DNA of 64,000 nucleotides from Phlegmacium glaucopus (GCA_015039465.1 MU130154.1:310001-374000); one strand, 5' to 3'; shown: positions 10,929 to 22,919, numbered from the stretch's first letter. Notes: a model not told the origin generated them from the sequence alone. A program made the numbers and translations.

Positions 10929-12554
10929 ATGTCGACCATTGAATCTATTCCTCAGCCTCCTGCCCCCCTGACAGATGTGAATCCTGCTCCGGCTTCTGGT
11001 CAAGCAAATGGAGCATCCCCAGCTCCCCTCCCTCCAACTGCGATCGAAGGTTTCGACCGCTGGGTTAAGGGTTTCCAGAAGTACGAGTCCGTCCTGGTTA
11101 GATCTCGCTCTTATTGCTCTTCTATTTGAATACTGATCCTGATGACAGGGTGAAATGGCGAAAGCCTCTGCTGATACCAAGTTCAAAGACGAGCTTGCCA
11201 CCATTGAACACTGTGGGTCGTGATAAAACCCCCTATACATTCTCTCATATCTCCTTTTCATTTTACAGGGTTTAAAGTCTTGACTGAATCAGAGAGAACT
11301 ACAGCGCTCTATACGCTCCTCCAGCATTCTAATCAGGACCAACTCCAATTCCTCTTGACTGTTATTCAAAAGAAGATTCAACCTCCAGAGGTACCCAAAC
11401 TCACAACTAGTGAGTACTCTTTGATTGCCTGGCTGCCAATCCTCTAAGTAGTATCATCTCTAGCATCTCAAGATGGTCCGACGAAATCAAGGCTTGGAAA
11501 GCTTATATTGCGTCCTCCGAGCTTGAACATAGCTGAGCCTGGGTCCCCAACAACCCCGACGCCCAACACATCCACCAATCCAGGTGACTTTGTGGGACTC
11601 CCGCCTTCGGATGATGCCAACCAAGAAACTAATCCAGCTAACGCTTCCATCCCTGGGCTCGCTGGCATCAATCCTTACACACTTAACATGCTCGCCAATG
11701 CTGGCCTTTCCAACGAAGCTCAACTTTTGGCAGCTCAACTAGTGATGAGCGGTTTAGTCAAACCATCTGGCATCTTGCAGCAGCCTCTTCCCAGGACTAA
11801 GAAACCTCTTCCTTTGACCAACTGGCGTACTCCAACCAGTGCTCGTTATCCTACCAGCGCCCTTCGAAGCAGCGGCTTGCGCCCGCCCCCCAGTGCGCTC
11901 AAAAGTGCTGGATTGAAAAGCAGCGGGCTGGACAGTGCCCCTTTCATGGATTCACCCCGGGAAGAAGATTTTGATCCAGAGATGCTCAAGGATATCCCGG
12001 CCTGGTTAAGAGGACTTCGCCTCCACAAATATACACAATGTTTTGAGGGCATGACCTGGGAAGCAATGGTGGTTCTTGACGGCGACGCTTTGGAAGCGAA
12101 AGGTGTCGCTGCTCTTGGAGCCAGGAGACGATTGTTGAGGACCTTCGAACACGTGAGGAAGAGGATGGGTTTGGAAGAACCCAACAGTGCTACACCCACG
12201 ACGACTGTGATGCCGACACCCGCAGTCACTGTCAAACCTGCAGTTGAGCATGAGAAAGTCCCCCATAGTGCCTTCCCCCGGTCAAAGTTATCGATCAATT
12301 CCCCTATCTTCACACCAACTTGGGAAACTAAGGTCCCACACAGTGCTAGCCCGGCAATCGTCGCCACCCTTGTGCCCGAAGCATCTGTAACACCCGCGGC
12401 ACCTGCACCAGCGGAACCAACTGAACCAGCTGAACCAGCTGCACCAACTACACTACCTGCACCAACTGAGACCCCTGCAGCCGTCGAGAAATCTGCGGCG
12501 CCCATAACACCTGCAGCTGCTGCACCTAATGTGATTGATGACCTATCTTCCTAA
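10929..12554 (+). CDS. VTS1: Vts1/Smaug-like SAM-domain RNA-binding protein
   Basis: Exons 10929-11096, 11149-11212, 11269-11409 and 11464-12554 join to 1464 nt (487 residues). The N-terminal helical region reads FDRWVKGFQKYESVL, EMAKASADTKFKDELATIEH, then WFKVLTESERTTALYTLL, which is the conserved Vts1 N-terminal domain. A Pro-rich linker follows (RPPSLNIAEPGSPTTPTP). A SAM domain at about residues 295-360 reads DIPAWLRGLRLHKYTQCFEG, then ALEAKGVAALGARRRLLRTFE. Vts1 SAM domains bind the Smaug recognition hairpin in mRNA and recruit Ccr4-Not to trigger decay. The C-terminal 100 residues are low-complexity Ala/Pro/Thr/Glu repeats. The gene is convergent with the dipeptidase gene. Confidence 0.9.
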
Positions 12555-12950
12555 GCATTTCTTGATTTACATTGTACTCTGGATTCAAAGTTCAGCAACT
12601 AATCCCCGGCGTAAGAGTCGTCGTATGGATTAAATGTTTGTTGCCATTGTAGACGGTTCTGTGTACCGTTTGACAAATTATTATATTTTATTTCTTCTCA
12701 TTTGTGTGATCACTGCTGCCATCATTCGTGGTAAGATTACTATTGTAATTGATACCAAGTGGAGATGTACTGTAGGATGTCGTCAGTCGATGGCATGAAT
12801 TGACCCTTTACCGTGACAACCAAGATAGTCTACGTGCCCAATTCTTAAGCTTACACCCACAGAATGTCGTTGAGATAAACTTAGAGCAAGTGCCTACGAT
12901 ACATACATAGGTGGAAATCAAAGGTTCAAACCCGAGAAGATGCCGTTGAA
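12555..12950. other. Shared 3' region of two convergent genes
   Basis: This is the 396-base gap between the VTS1-like and dipeptidase stop codons. It is T-rich, with several candidate polyadenylation signals such as the TATTTTATTT near 12684, and no coding frame is seen. Confidence 0.5.
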
Positions 12951-14879
12951 TTAAAGTTCCCTGTCGAGCTTCGGGATGTCTCTTCGCTTGCTATACAAGT
13001 CAAATACAGGGAGCGTGTGGGCAGCCTGTAGTTCCTGCGCGACCTTTTCCGCTCCTTGGAGGACACGCAGCAAGTTGGCGCCGGTGAGTCCAGCGAGCTC
13101 GTATCTATCCCATCCACGTCGGTACAACTCAGCAATCTTGCGTCATCATGATTGAGTACCACCATATCGTCAGAAAAAATAAATTGAGAGATTCCTCACC
13201 AGCAGAGGGTATTTTGATACATCTTCGAGCCCGACTGGTACATCCTGGATTCCATCAAAGTCACTGCCCAGACCCACACTAAGGCATTCAAACCAATTAG
13301 GATGCTATTGTGAGGTAAAAAAGATGCCACGTACTGCAGCTTGCCGGCAACTTTTGCGATATGTTCTACATGATCAGCAACAGCTTCAACTGTCGCATCA
13401 CCGGGATCCGCAACAAACTGTGGTGCGAAATTGACCTGGCCAAAAAATGGGATAGGGACCATATAACAGTCATATAACCGAATGCCCTTACCATCACGAC
13501 AGCATCGGTTAATCCTTTTCCAATACCGATTAATCTCAAGATGTCGTCAGGAACATTTCGGGCAACATCATGCACGGCTCTAGCAGACGAGTGGGACCAG
13601 ATCACAGGGGCCTTTGATAATTTGAGCGCCTGTCTAGCTGTCGCATCCGAGGTATGGGATAGATCGACCAATACACCCAGACGATTCATCTCAGCAATCA
13701 GGGATCTCCCGAGAGAACTACAAGGACAAGGCTTCAACAATTGCTTTAGGCTTTAACTAGAATGAAGGGAACTTGCCTCAAGCCGCCATGATAGGGTTCA
13801 ATTGTATCAAGATATCCACAAGAGTCTGCGAATGCATTATGGCAAGTGTGTGTAAGCGTCACATATCGGACGCCGAGAGCATGGTATTGTCGAAGAACGG
13901 CAATTGAGTTTCCTAACTGATGGCCGCTTTTTTGTGTTTTCAGCTACACCAAGCCTACCACCAAAGCAAACGAACCCACCCTTCAACCCCAAGAAGACTT
14001 GCGATTTTGCCATTGATTATGGCAGCCTTGACATCGTTAGAAGTCAATGCAAGGGAGAAGGTCTGGCATTTTCATTGTGTCTTCAACATTTACTCATCAG
14101 TGAGAGTGAGTGATATCCTACCTTTGGGTATTTGGAGATCAACAATTTAGCAACGTCGATTTGTTCCAGAGTGTCACTAGAGAGAATGTATCAATGGGAG
14201 TCAAGATAGACCAGTGGGAAAGCAGAGCGTACCGAACGCGCCATGTCGCACCAAGGAAGTTTCGTCCTGCCTTCTCAGGGTTCGGACAAGAAACGTACGT
14301 TGACCTGAACACAGAGTTTTCGATATAAAGTGCATGAATATATATTCATAAGCTTCAAACACTCACCAGAAGAAACCCCCGACTTTCCCTTTCCTTAGTC
14401 GAGGTATATCAACATGGCCAGGCATCTCTGATTCCATATCAACGGCCGATACGTTATTCGCAAATTGACCGCGCATTAAGATAGGTAGGTCTGTCAATGA
14501 GGGGAAAATGTTAATTATTGCTGTTCTTGAGAGGATAACTAGGCTGTATCCACCAATATGACCATCCTGGAATACTTGTCGCTCAGGTCTTGCATCATTA
14601 CAAGGGGAGCAAATCGCTTACAATGACAGGAGCTTTATCCAAAATGGCAAGTGCAGCACGCATGGGATCTTTCGGTAGTCCGCCCAACCTCTCTGCAATA
14701 GCATCACCGAATATTCCTGGGAAGCCCAGGAGCAACACAAGCGCGATAAGGACGAGCAAACTCAGCACTCCCCATACGATACTGCGAACCTTTGGATTCG
14801 CTTCACAAGGCGTTAACTCGTCAGGGTCTCGACGGTCGGCACTAAGCAGAGGTGCAGTTTCAGACAAATTGGTGGGCAT
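12951..14879 (-). CDS. Membrane dipeptidase (renal dipeptidase, peptidase M19)
   Basis: The cytoplasmic start [17 protein letters not shown] is followed by one membrane helix ([20 protein letters not shown]). The zinc hydrolase fold then reads APVIDGHIDLP, with the metal-binding HxD split by introns around a 13-nt exon (14554-14566). Next come [95 protein letters not shown], and [15 protein letters not shown]. It ends [22 protein letters not shown]. These include the His, Glu and Asp ligands of the dinuclear zinc site. It cleaves dipeptides at the membrane outer face or in the vacuole; localisation is inferred. All exons join in frame, so the gene looks intact. The intron at 13718-13776 starts with GCAAGT, and its neighbouring exons read GGL then SSLGRSL. 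Confidence 0.9.
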
Positions 14880-15191
14880 TGTGGGTGAACTTAGAAGGAA
14901 ACACAGTCACAACAGGAGGGGTTGGCCCACAATAAGAGAAGACAGACCTCGTTGTTGCCTGCGTTTTCCACACACACTTTATGTAAATTAATATCAAAAC
15001 AAGAAACAATATAATCTCAGCCGAATATCACACACATAATAAATACGGCAGTGGCACCATGAGGACGACAGTAATAAAGGATATTGAACTCTCACATGAT
15101 ATAGGTAAAGGAAGAAAATGTTGTACAATAAATTAACCTATTTCTTTTGGAGGGAGGGTACAACGACAGCGTAACGCATGCGATTAATGAC
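14880..15191. other. Intergenic: dipeptidase promoter and fumarate reductase 3' region
   Basis: The 312 bases between two genes on the minus strand hold no coding frame I can support. Confidence 0.45.
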
Positions 15192-17254
15192 TCATGCCTT
15201 GACCTTTCCGATCACAGCATCAGGTGCATATCGTGGAATGACTTTGGGATCGTGCAGCATGTTAAACTCTTCTGTAGCATCGCGACCAGCGTACAGGATG
15301 ATAGCTTTCTCCCCACCTGGATGATCAGGAAGGAACTAAAATGGAAGATGAGACAATGAACGGTATCACATCTTGATGCTTACTTTGGTAACATCCAGGA
15401 CTTTTCCGTCAATGACAACCCAAATATCATCCTTCTTGTTATGCTTGGCAACTTCAGCTATTGTGTACTCCCCGAACGATGATCCGCTAGATTGGGTGGC
15501 TGCTGCAGGTGCTGCAGATGCAGATGAAGATGCGGATGATGATGAAGCACTGAGTTGGCCAACGAGGGCGCCTAGACGTCCACCAGCCTTCTGCACGGCA
15601 GCTGAGGTTGTTTGAAGAAGATAAGCAGCTGCGGAATCCCCAGATACACGCCCGAAGACGACACAGCCGAGTAGTGATGAACCACCAAGACGGTTAGCAC
15701 CATGCACACCACCAGCGACTTCACCAGCAGCAAAGAGACCAGGGATAGGCTTGCCGGTCTTGTCCAGTACACGTGACTCGGGATCGATTTCAAGACCACC
15801 CATAGTATAGTGCAAAACGGGAGTCATGACGGCAACATGGAACGAGTCATCGAACTTCCATTCACCTTGGAAGAACTGCACATAGATGTCAGGATAAGAT
15901 GTGGTTCGTGAATAGAAAACCGTACCTTCTTGCCGAAGGGATCCTTTTTGGTCCGAACACTCTGGTTATAGTCGTCAAAGGTCTTTTTTAGTACAGCTGG
16001 TGGTAGACCAAATTCTTTAGCAAGAGCCTCTCCATTCTCGAAGCGCTTCATGAGACCACGTCCAACGTAGTGCTTGCAATGCCATTCAATTGACTTCGAT
16101 GCGTCACTGTTAAGAACGAGACGAATGGGGTACTAAGAAGCCTTTTAGCATTGCCACATTGAACACAAAGCAGATCCTAACCTTCTTGTTCTCCCAGATT
16201 TTGCCAGTTACATAATCACGATGTTGCAGTTCATCGACGAAACGTTTGCCAGTGTTGTCCAACAAGAGACCTCCGACACCACGGAGAGCCTCAGCGGCCA
16301 AGAATTTGACTTTCGCATTAGGCTCGTTGGGATCGACAAGACCAGTGGGGTGGACCTGAACCTTCTCAAGATCGATAGCACTGGCACCGATGCTCATAGC
16401 AAGCTTCTGGCCGTCACCAGTACAGTGATCACCATTGGTTGTAGGAAGGTCCCAATATTCCGGCCTGTGCTTCTTGAGGAGAGAATCCTGAGTGAAATCG
16501 GCAGCATAACCGCCAGTGGCCAGGATAACGGGTCCATAAGCGGTCTCGGTCTTGCCACCGTGGATATACTCAACACCCACGACGGTACCGGACTCATCCT
16601 TGACAATTTTTGAGACGCGAGCCTTCTTGACGATTTTCACACGGTCAGGAGTGCCGACGGACAAATCCTCGATACGTTCAAGTTGAGCGTATGTGATAAC
16701 CTGAATGAGACATGAGATTAGAAGATAGAGCGGGACAAGTAGGGAATTACAGACCATTCCAGGAAATTGAGCATCACCACGATGTGTGCGAGGCTGGCTG
16801 TGACCACCTAGACGGGAGACCTTTGAAAGATCAAGGCCAAATTTATTCTGTAACCAATTCACGGCATCTCCGGAACGTCCTGTAAGTACTTCAATGAGGT
16901 CATCACGAGCAAGTTCGCGGGCCTAAAACAAATCTGAGATGATAGGAGAAGAAGTGAGAGAGAGAATCAAACATACTGATTTCTTGGTATCGTCGAAGAA
17001 TATTTTGGCGGAATCAGGAATATTCAATTCTTTCTGAGCATTGGTGCCAGCACCGTTAATACCGGATGTGGCCTTTGTGGAATTACCACCCATGAATCTA
17101 TGCAAAAGAGCCGTTGAATACCGGAACAGACAGACTGAGTGAAGGAGACACACCCTTGCTTGTCAAGAAGTAAGACATTGGCACCACGCTCTAGGAGTGT
17201 GTGAGCAGCAGAAAGGCCAGCAAGACCTCCCCCGACGACGATGACTTGAGCCAT
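15192..17254 (-). CDS. Soluble fumarate reductase (Osm1/Frd1 type) fused to a cytochrome b5 domain
   Basis: Seven exons join to 1752 nt (583 residues): 17254-17154, 17097-16977, 16922-16755, 16700-16182, 16132-15926, 15875-15384, 15335-15192. The N-terminus [20 protein letters not shown] is the FAD Rossmann motif. [58 protein letters not shown] and [13 protein letters not shown] are the fumarate reductase flavoprotein signatures. [18 protein letters not shown] is the terminal FAD motif. After an Ala/Ser linker there is a cytochrome b5 domain from about residue 505: [20 protein letters not shown], with the haem HPGG and the later NMLHDP histidine. It reduces fumarate to succinate and helps re-oxidise flavin or NADH under low oxygen. 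No targeting peptide is visible, suggesting a cytosolic enzyme. The b5 fusion is known in many fungi but absent from yeast Osm1. Confidence 0.92.
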
Positions 17255-17429
17255 TTGAATGATGAGATGAGTGTTAAGGTGTATAAGGAATTGAATTTGA
17301 ATTTCTTTATATGTAGTTCAGAGACATGTGATATCAAAGGTCACTCGACCGCTTCCGGTTATGTAGCCCGAATCAGTTCAGCTCCAGAGACGTGGCATTT
17401 TTTATATAAAATACATAGCAAGAAGGTCG

Positions 17430-17955
17430 TTATTTTTTCCCCGCCTCTATTGCATCACCATTCTTACATGCAATGATCTTAATACGTTGTGCGCTAACCA
17501 TATCGTTCGACTCCATCTTGAATGTCGGATTTTTAACGATGAAAGTCCAGACGTCGTCGCACAGTCGGTATGTACGCAGATTGCCCTGTGGCAAGGAATA
17601 GATCGCCATGCTACTGAGACAAAGGCAACGAAGCTGCGTACCTTGAGTGTTGTCTTCGTCTTGACTTGCTTCACCATGGTGTCAGCTAATGATTTGTCGA
17701 ACTAGAATGTAAAATCAGCAAGACATGATACTAATCATACCTCTTTATAGTACGCAAATCGTCTATCCCTGCGTACCTGTTGCAACACTTTCATCGCCAA
17801 CTGGGGTGTAATAGCCCCGCTCGTGATAAGCTCATCCAGAGAGTCTGTAAGAGCCATGCCTATCCTAATACAGGGTGGAATAAGAAGAAAATGTGAAAGG
17901 ACCTGGTTAGGACCTACGATGAACCCCGGTAAAACTCATAATAAGCTGAAGCCAT
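17430..17955 (-). CDS. TOA2: Transcription initiation factor IIA, gamma (small) subunit
   Basis: This small gene is easy to miss because no exon is long. Exons 17955-17918, 17864-17777, 17701-17642 and 17585-17430 join to 342 nt (113 residues). The protein begins [20 protein letters not shown], then [37 protein letters not shown], and [20 protein letters not shown]. It ends with a short basic tail. The N-terminal four-helix part and the C-terminal beta-barrel are both complete. TFIIA gamma pairs with TFIIA alpha/beta and stabilises TBP on the TATA box; it is nuclear and essential in yeast. The intron at 17702-17776 (75 nt) is longer than the others. Confidence 0.92.
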
Positions 17956-18135
17956 GGATTTGCGAAGGAATGTGAATGTTTCGTTGAGTCAGACAATACT
18001 CCGGGGGTGGAGTCTAGAGAGCTTTAGCGCCAGGACTAAGTAAGCCTTTGACTAATGTGTGACGGACGCTGTGACTAGCGTAACTCTTTACCTCGCTTAG
18101 TACATGCTTCTACATGCCATAACATTTAAACATAT

Positions 18136-19308
18136 TTATTCCGATGATTTGCTAGTGTCATAAGTCTTTTCTGCTATCTCTTTAAGTACTGAGCAACATC
18201 GCTCAATAGCATCCCCCATAGAAATTTCCAAACCTTCTATTAAGATTAATCCATTAACGGTCGACGTTAGTGGCCCATGTTCTACATCTCCATCCACGAA
18301 TAGGTCCTTGTGCGCGTCGAGGTATGCCGGGTATACAATATTTTCCCAATAACCTGGCGGATCCCGCCACAACGATCCTTCTGGGTCGGATTGCACTCCA
18401 TAATAAGGCCCCGCCCGGAATGATCGAGTGAGTCGCAAATTTTAAAAAAATTCAAAGCGTATTAGTTGGAATATCATAGAGAGAAATGAGGGAAGATAGT
18501 TAGGGTTGCGTAATAAAGGAGCGCCCGGAAGGACGTGACGGAACCTCTTACCTGCTGTGTGATAACCATGTCGTTCATGCCGCCTTTTTTTCAAAACATC
18601 ATGTGGAACACGCAAGATTATTCGGACGTCCAATGTATCAATTATATCCTAAAGTAGATGGCGATAAAAATGCGAATCCAGAGTAAACCAAAAAAGATCG
18701 TCAAAGGAACACTCACTTGGTTCCAGTAAAGCAGGAAACCATCTACCAATCCCCATATTATTCTTTCGTTATCTTGTTTGTCTTGTTTAAGGGTTTCAAA
18801 TTCCTTTATCCATTTCTCGCGTAGTTTCTCTTCGACTTTAACCTCCTTTTGCTCGTTGAGGTAATCATGGCTTCGATGATCGGGTGGGATTATACCCGTC
18901 TCCTTGACATGGCGAAGGAATTCAACGAGCCGCTCCCATGAGATAGCACCTTCTGGTGCGTCCCAGTCCTGGACATTGTAGACAGGATGGATAGGCACGA
19001 GCTCTTGAGGCTTGAGAAAAAGCGACAGTATGAGACGGGCTTTTTCATATGTATTTGCTGTATACGCACAGGGGCAAAGTCCTGATTAAATATGAGATGC
19101 AATGCAACAAGAAGTTGTAGTACTGTAAAACAACATACGTCTTGGTGTATAACGACGCTATCTGGTAAGATACGGTTAAGATGCTTAGCCAGAGTGGTCT
19201 TGCCAGAACATGTTGCTCCTCTGAGACTACCAGATGAGCTGAGCGATGATTAAAGAAGACAAATACGCACCCAACGCCCACTAGAATGACCTTTGTTTTC
19301 CCAGTCAT
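18136..19308 (-). CDS. NRK1: Nicotinamide riboside kinase
   Basis: Six exons join to 768 nt (255 residues): 19308-19271, 19220-19139, 19081-19070, 19010-18717, 18648-18552, 18380-18136. The Walker A loop GVGGATCSGKTTLAKHL spans intron 1. Then come SVVIHQDDFAPP, where a 12-nt exon encodes DFAP, followed by ELVPIHPVYNVQDWDAPEGA, ISWERLVEFL, IIWGLVDGFLLYWNQ, VRIILRVPHDVLKKRRHERH, and SLWRDPPGYWENIVYPAYL. The enzyme phosphorylates nicotinamide riboside to NMN in the cytosolic NAD salvage pathway. The fifth intron (18381-18551) is 171 nt, about three times the local norm, and could hide an alternative exon. The gene is divergent from the one at 19438. Confidence 0.9.
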
Positions 19309-19437
19309 TTCTGGTTTGGCACAGGATGTATATATTGCGATGATTGATAAGATATGTAGCCACGTGATTTATCCCTACGTCATACATAGCTTGTTTAAAG
19401 GCGAGACACCATCGGATTCCTTGTTCCATCCACCAGC

Positions 19438-20207
19438 ATGTACCGTTCACAATTAATACGCATTTCTCAGGCTTCTTTACGCCCGGTGGTCTTTAATCCA
19501 GTTGTGAGTTGCTAATTGCATGTAGAAGATGCCCACTTAATTGTGTTCAGAGTTCAAGGGCATATACTGTTACCCCACCTCCACCAACGGGCCAGGCGGC
19601 ACCTAACCCGAAAGCGAAACAGGCAGATAATACCCTCTTGTACACCACACTTGGCCTAGTTGCTGCAGCAGGCGCATATTACTACTTCAGAAACACTGAT
19701 GAAGCCCAAGAACTTAAAGACAAGGCAAAGGCAGATCAGGATCAATTGAAGCGTAGAAGTGCCGAATTGGCAGATGCCGTTAAAGCACGGGCTGATGACG
19801 TCAAACAACAGGGAAAGGCCAAGTTGGATCAAGTCAAGGTACGCGATCTTTGTTCTCTGATTGAAATGCTAATGAAATTAATATATTATGCTGTTCAGAC
19901 AGATAGCAAGGACTTTGTACGATCGACAGAAAGGGAAGCGGAGACACGCGGGCGAGGGATTGCTGGTGACCTCGAGGCAAAATATGATTCTGTCAAGAGT
20001 TCAGCCAAGGAGAACTTGACGCGAGCACGAGAATCCAGTGAGAACCTTTACAATGAAGCGAGGACAGCTACGGAGCAGAAAACTGCCAATGCTCAGAAGA
20101 AGATAGAGAACGGTTGGTTTAGTTGGTTTAATTGGGGCAAGTCGAAATCTGATGACATCGAGTCAGAGGCTGAGCGTTTGAAGGGGAAGGGTGAGCGCAA
20201 TACGTAG
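19438..20207 (+). CDS. Small mitochondrial-type helical protein with one membrane segment
   Basis: Exons 19438-19503, 19551-19838 and 19899-20207 join to 663 nt (220 residues). The start MYRSQLIRISQASLRPVVFN is basic and hydroxylated, as in a mitochondrial presequence. A Pro-rich stretch follows, then one hydrophobic segment (LLYTTLGLVAAAGAYYYF). The remainder is long amphipathic helices of Lys/Ala/Glu/Asp repeats (ELKDKAKADQDQLKRRSAEL and later copies), reminiscent of LEA-like or apolipoprotein-like folds. It ends with the aromatic WFSWFNWGKSK. The function is not recognised. A role at the mitochondrial inner membrane is inferred from the N-terminus alone. Confidence 0.7.
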
Positions 20208-20524
20208 TAGTCCCCCTCGGTATCCGAGGGAAATGTTGTTTGTGTGATTTTTTTTCCCACGATTGGGAGAGAGTTATACTCTAGTATGTCGTCAAGAGAA
20301 GAGAGATCCAATTTTATGCTTCCTCGCCTTATCAGTCTGCCGTTATCTGGGAAAACTACTCCCAACCAAGGTTACCACATCCTGTGACTCCCCATCAAGT
20401 TCTTTTCGGGCGTTCATTTCCCTCCGTAAATCTGCTGTCCTTGATCTTGAATCTTGATCCATCGCCCACAGTTCACTTGCATATCATCGTCGCTGACAAA
20501 AACCCTTTTCCCTTCATATCCTCA
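20208..20524. other. Intergenic: 3' UTR and G-alpha promoter
   Basis: The 317 bases contain the UTRs of two same-strand genes. A pyrimidine-rich tract sits just before the start at 20525. No gene is seen. Confidence 0.45.
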
Positions 20525-22919
20525 ATGTCTAGACTCAGATTCCTTAGTCGTCGCCCTACAATTGATCTCGAGAAAGACGATCCCTTGATGAAAGTTTTGG
20601 CTCCCCCAGAAAATGAGACTCCGACAGAGAGAGAAGCACGACTTCTTGTACAAGCTGAAGCACAAAAACGGTCAGACGCAATCGACGAAGAAATAAATCG
20701 CCAAAAAATTATGGAAAAAAGGGCTCCAAAATGTGTTCGTGTGTTGTTGCTCGGTAACGATTACAATTTGTTCAGAATCGTCATTTGATCATAATAAACA
20801 TTGTTTCCACAGGCCAGAGCGAATCAGGTAACATATTAGTCATTTATTCGAGTACAAGCCACTGACCCTTCCCTGAACCACCTCTCAGGGAAATCGACAA
20901 CACTGAAAAGTAGGTGGCTCCTTAATATCTGGCACCCCCAAAAAAATGACGCTGCCATTTTCGGAAAGATTTTCAGCTCATAAACTCCCCAAAGGTGCGT
21001 ATGCGCATCAAAAATTGTCCGACATCGGTTGTCACGCCTGATAACAGGCATTCCGCAACGAACGAGCATCATGGAGAGCTGTTGTGCAACTCAATGTCGT
21101 TCGCTCCGTTCGCTTCATCCTTAACGCCATCACTGAAGCCCATTCGCCCTCCCCCACATCACAACCCCGCAGAATGTCAACTACTAGTATTACGACAGAT
21201 TACCACTCAACTTTAATCGTTAGCCCCGAGCTTCTCAAATTGAGAATGCGACTCCTCCCACTACAACAAGTAGAAGAATCCCTCCTCCGGAAAATGACAC
21301 CCGCTGGATCCGCTGAATTCGAAGCCACCCATCTATCACCACCAACCAACTTTCCTTATAAAACACAAGGAAGATTCAAGGAACTTGCCATTAATTCGAC
21401 TACTCAATGGAAAGGCGCTTTTGGAAGGATTATAGCCACAGCTCGAGCAAGCTTCGAAAGTGAAACAGAAATCGATTTTGAAGACCTGAATGATCCAGGT
21501 TTTATACTTCATGCATGTTCGGAAGATATTATCAAGCTATGGAATGACCCTACCGTCAAAATGTTGTTAAAGGCCCAAAAAGTCAGATTGGAAGACATGG
21601 GTGGATTGTGCGTCATCCAAACTTTTCTGACTCTCATTACATTACTCTGACGGAAATTAGTTTCTTGAATTCAATCGAGCGTGTTACTGCATTGAAATAT
21701 ATCCCAACGGATGGTGAGTCTGCATTGATTTTGGCAGGGCCTTTTTACTTGAATTGGATCAGACGACATCTTACGAGCACGACTAAAAACTCTGGGTATT
21801 TCTGAGCATCGTTTTACTCTCATGGCTGGTTTGTTATCTTCAATATGACTTTTGGAGTGTTTTATATGACAAATTTTCAATAGGAAGCATGCTCAGTCAT
21901 GATTGGAGAATATATGACGTTGGAGGAGCCCGCTCTCTGGTACGCCTTTGAAGGATTTCTTTCAGGGTGCCTGATAAACTTAGGCCGCCTACGTTTCTCA
22001 GCGAGGTTCGCAGACTTCTCCATGATCTATCATTGAATATAAATAACTAAGACCTCTTTTAGCCGCTTGGGCGCCTTACTTTGACACTAACCTAGATGCT
22101 ATCATTTTCCTAGCACCAATATCTGGCTTCGACGAGGTAAAATGGATTTCCAATTCTTGTAAGAGAAGATGCTTAAATGGCGAGCTTTAGGTTTTGCTAG
22201 AAGATCCTTCCGTTAATAAACTTGTATGTGCCATTGAAACTTACAGTTAATGCAAGTAACACGTTTTTGGGTATACAGGAAGACTCGATTTTGTTATGGA
22301 AGCATATTATCGCCCATCCTCTTTTGCAGAATACGCAAATCGTGCTATTCTTGAACAAATGCGATCTGTTGAGGAGTGAGTGCATTCTCCCCGTCAAGGA
22401 TCTCTCGCTCATTATCATGGTAAGCCAAACTCGAGGCTGGTACCAAATTCGGCAAATTTGTCGTTTCGTATGGGGACAGGCCGAATAACTACGAGTCTGT
22501 TACAAATTGTGCGTATCATTGTTCGGTGTTGTGAGCTTGACGTGTATTCATTTGACATATCCACCTTCCTCTCATAGATCTCCGAAAAAAGTTTGGTGGG
22601 TATAATCATATTTGATATATAGCTTGACTATTACGAACTGATATAAAAGCAGCCGTTTTGCATAAACACAATTCATCTCTGCCCCGTGTCTTTTACTGCC
22701 ATTTCACCTCGGTGATTGTATGTTTTATTTCATTGCCATTAGTTTTCACCATCATGCCACTGACATACATCACAAAGGACACCAAAACTACGCATCACAT
22801 ACTTATAAACGGTAATTCTCTTGAATATACCATAGTAAGTATGACGTCTGACCGCCCCCCTCTTCTCAGTGAAAGACATGGTTATTCGTCAAAACCTGGA
22901 ATCAAGCAACTTGGTATAG
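20525..22919 (+). CDS. Divergent heterotrimeric G-protein alpha subunit, catalytic Gln replaced
   Basis: The protein starts MSRLRFLSRRPTIDLEKDD, with no N-terminal MGxxxS myristoylation motif. The P-loop LGQSESGKSTTLKNFQL is split over exons of 15 nt (20813-20827), 21 nt (20889-20909) and 26 nt (20969-20994). A helical domain follows. Switch I reads DDILRARLKTLGI, retaining the Arg and the first Thr. Switch II reads IYDVGGARSL where the family has DVGGQRSE, so the GTP-hydrolysing Gln is Ala. IVLFLNKCDLL is the guanine-specificity NKxD motif. The TCAT motif is replaced by TSVI before DTKTTHHILIN and the tail VKDMVIRQNLESSNLV. An exon near 22002 is either 4 nt or 22 nt. Divergent G-alpha paralogues are common in mushrooms. 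From the Ala one infers slow or absent GTP hydrolysis. Confidence 0.85.

Noticed and set aside
11846..12505. Long minus-strand open frame (219 codons)
   Set aside because: It is antisense to the VTS1-like gene, rich in Ala/Gly/Val, and arises from the Pro/Ala-rich repeat on the other strand.
12911..12935. GGTTCAAACCC, another B-box-like match
   Set aside because: No cloverleaf can be built around it on either strand.
14110..14328. Plus-strand frames overlapping the dipeptidase gene
   Set aside because: They lie over exons and introns of the well-supported minus-strand gene.
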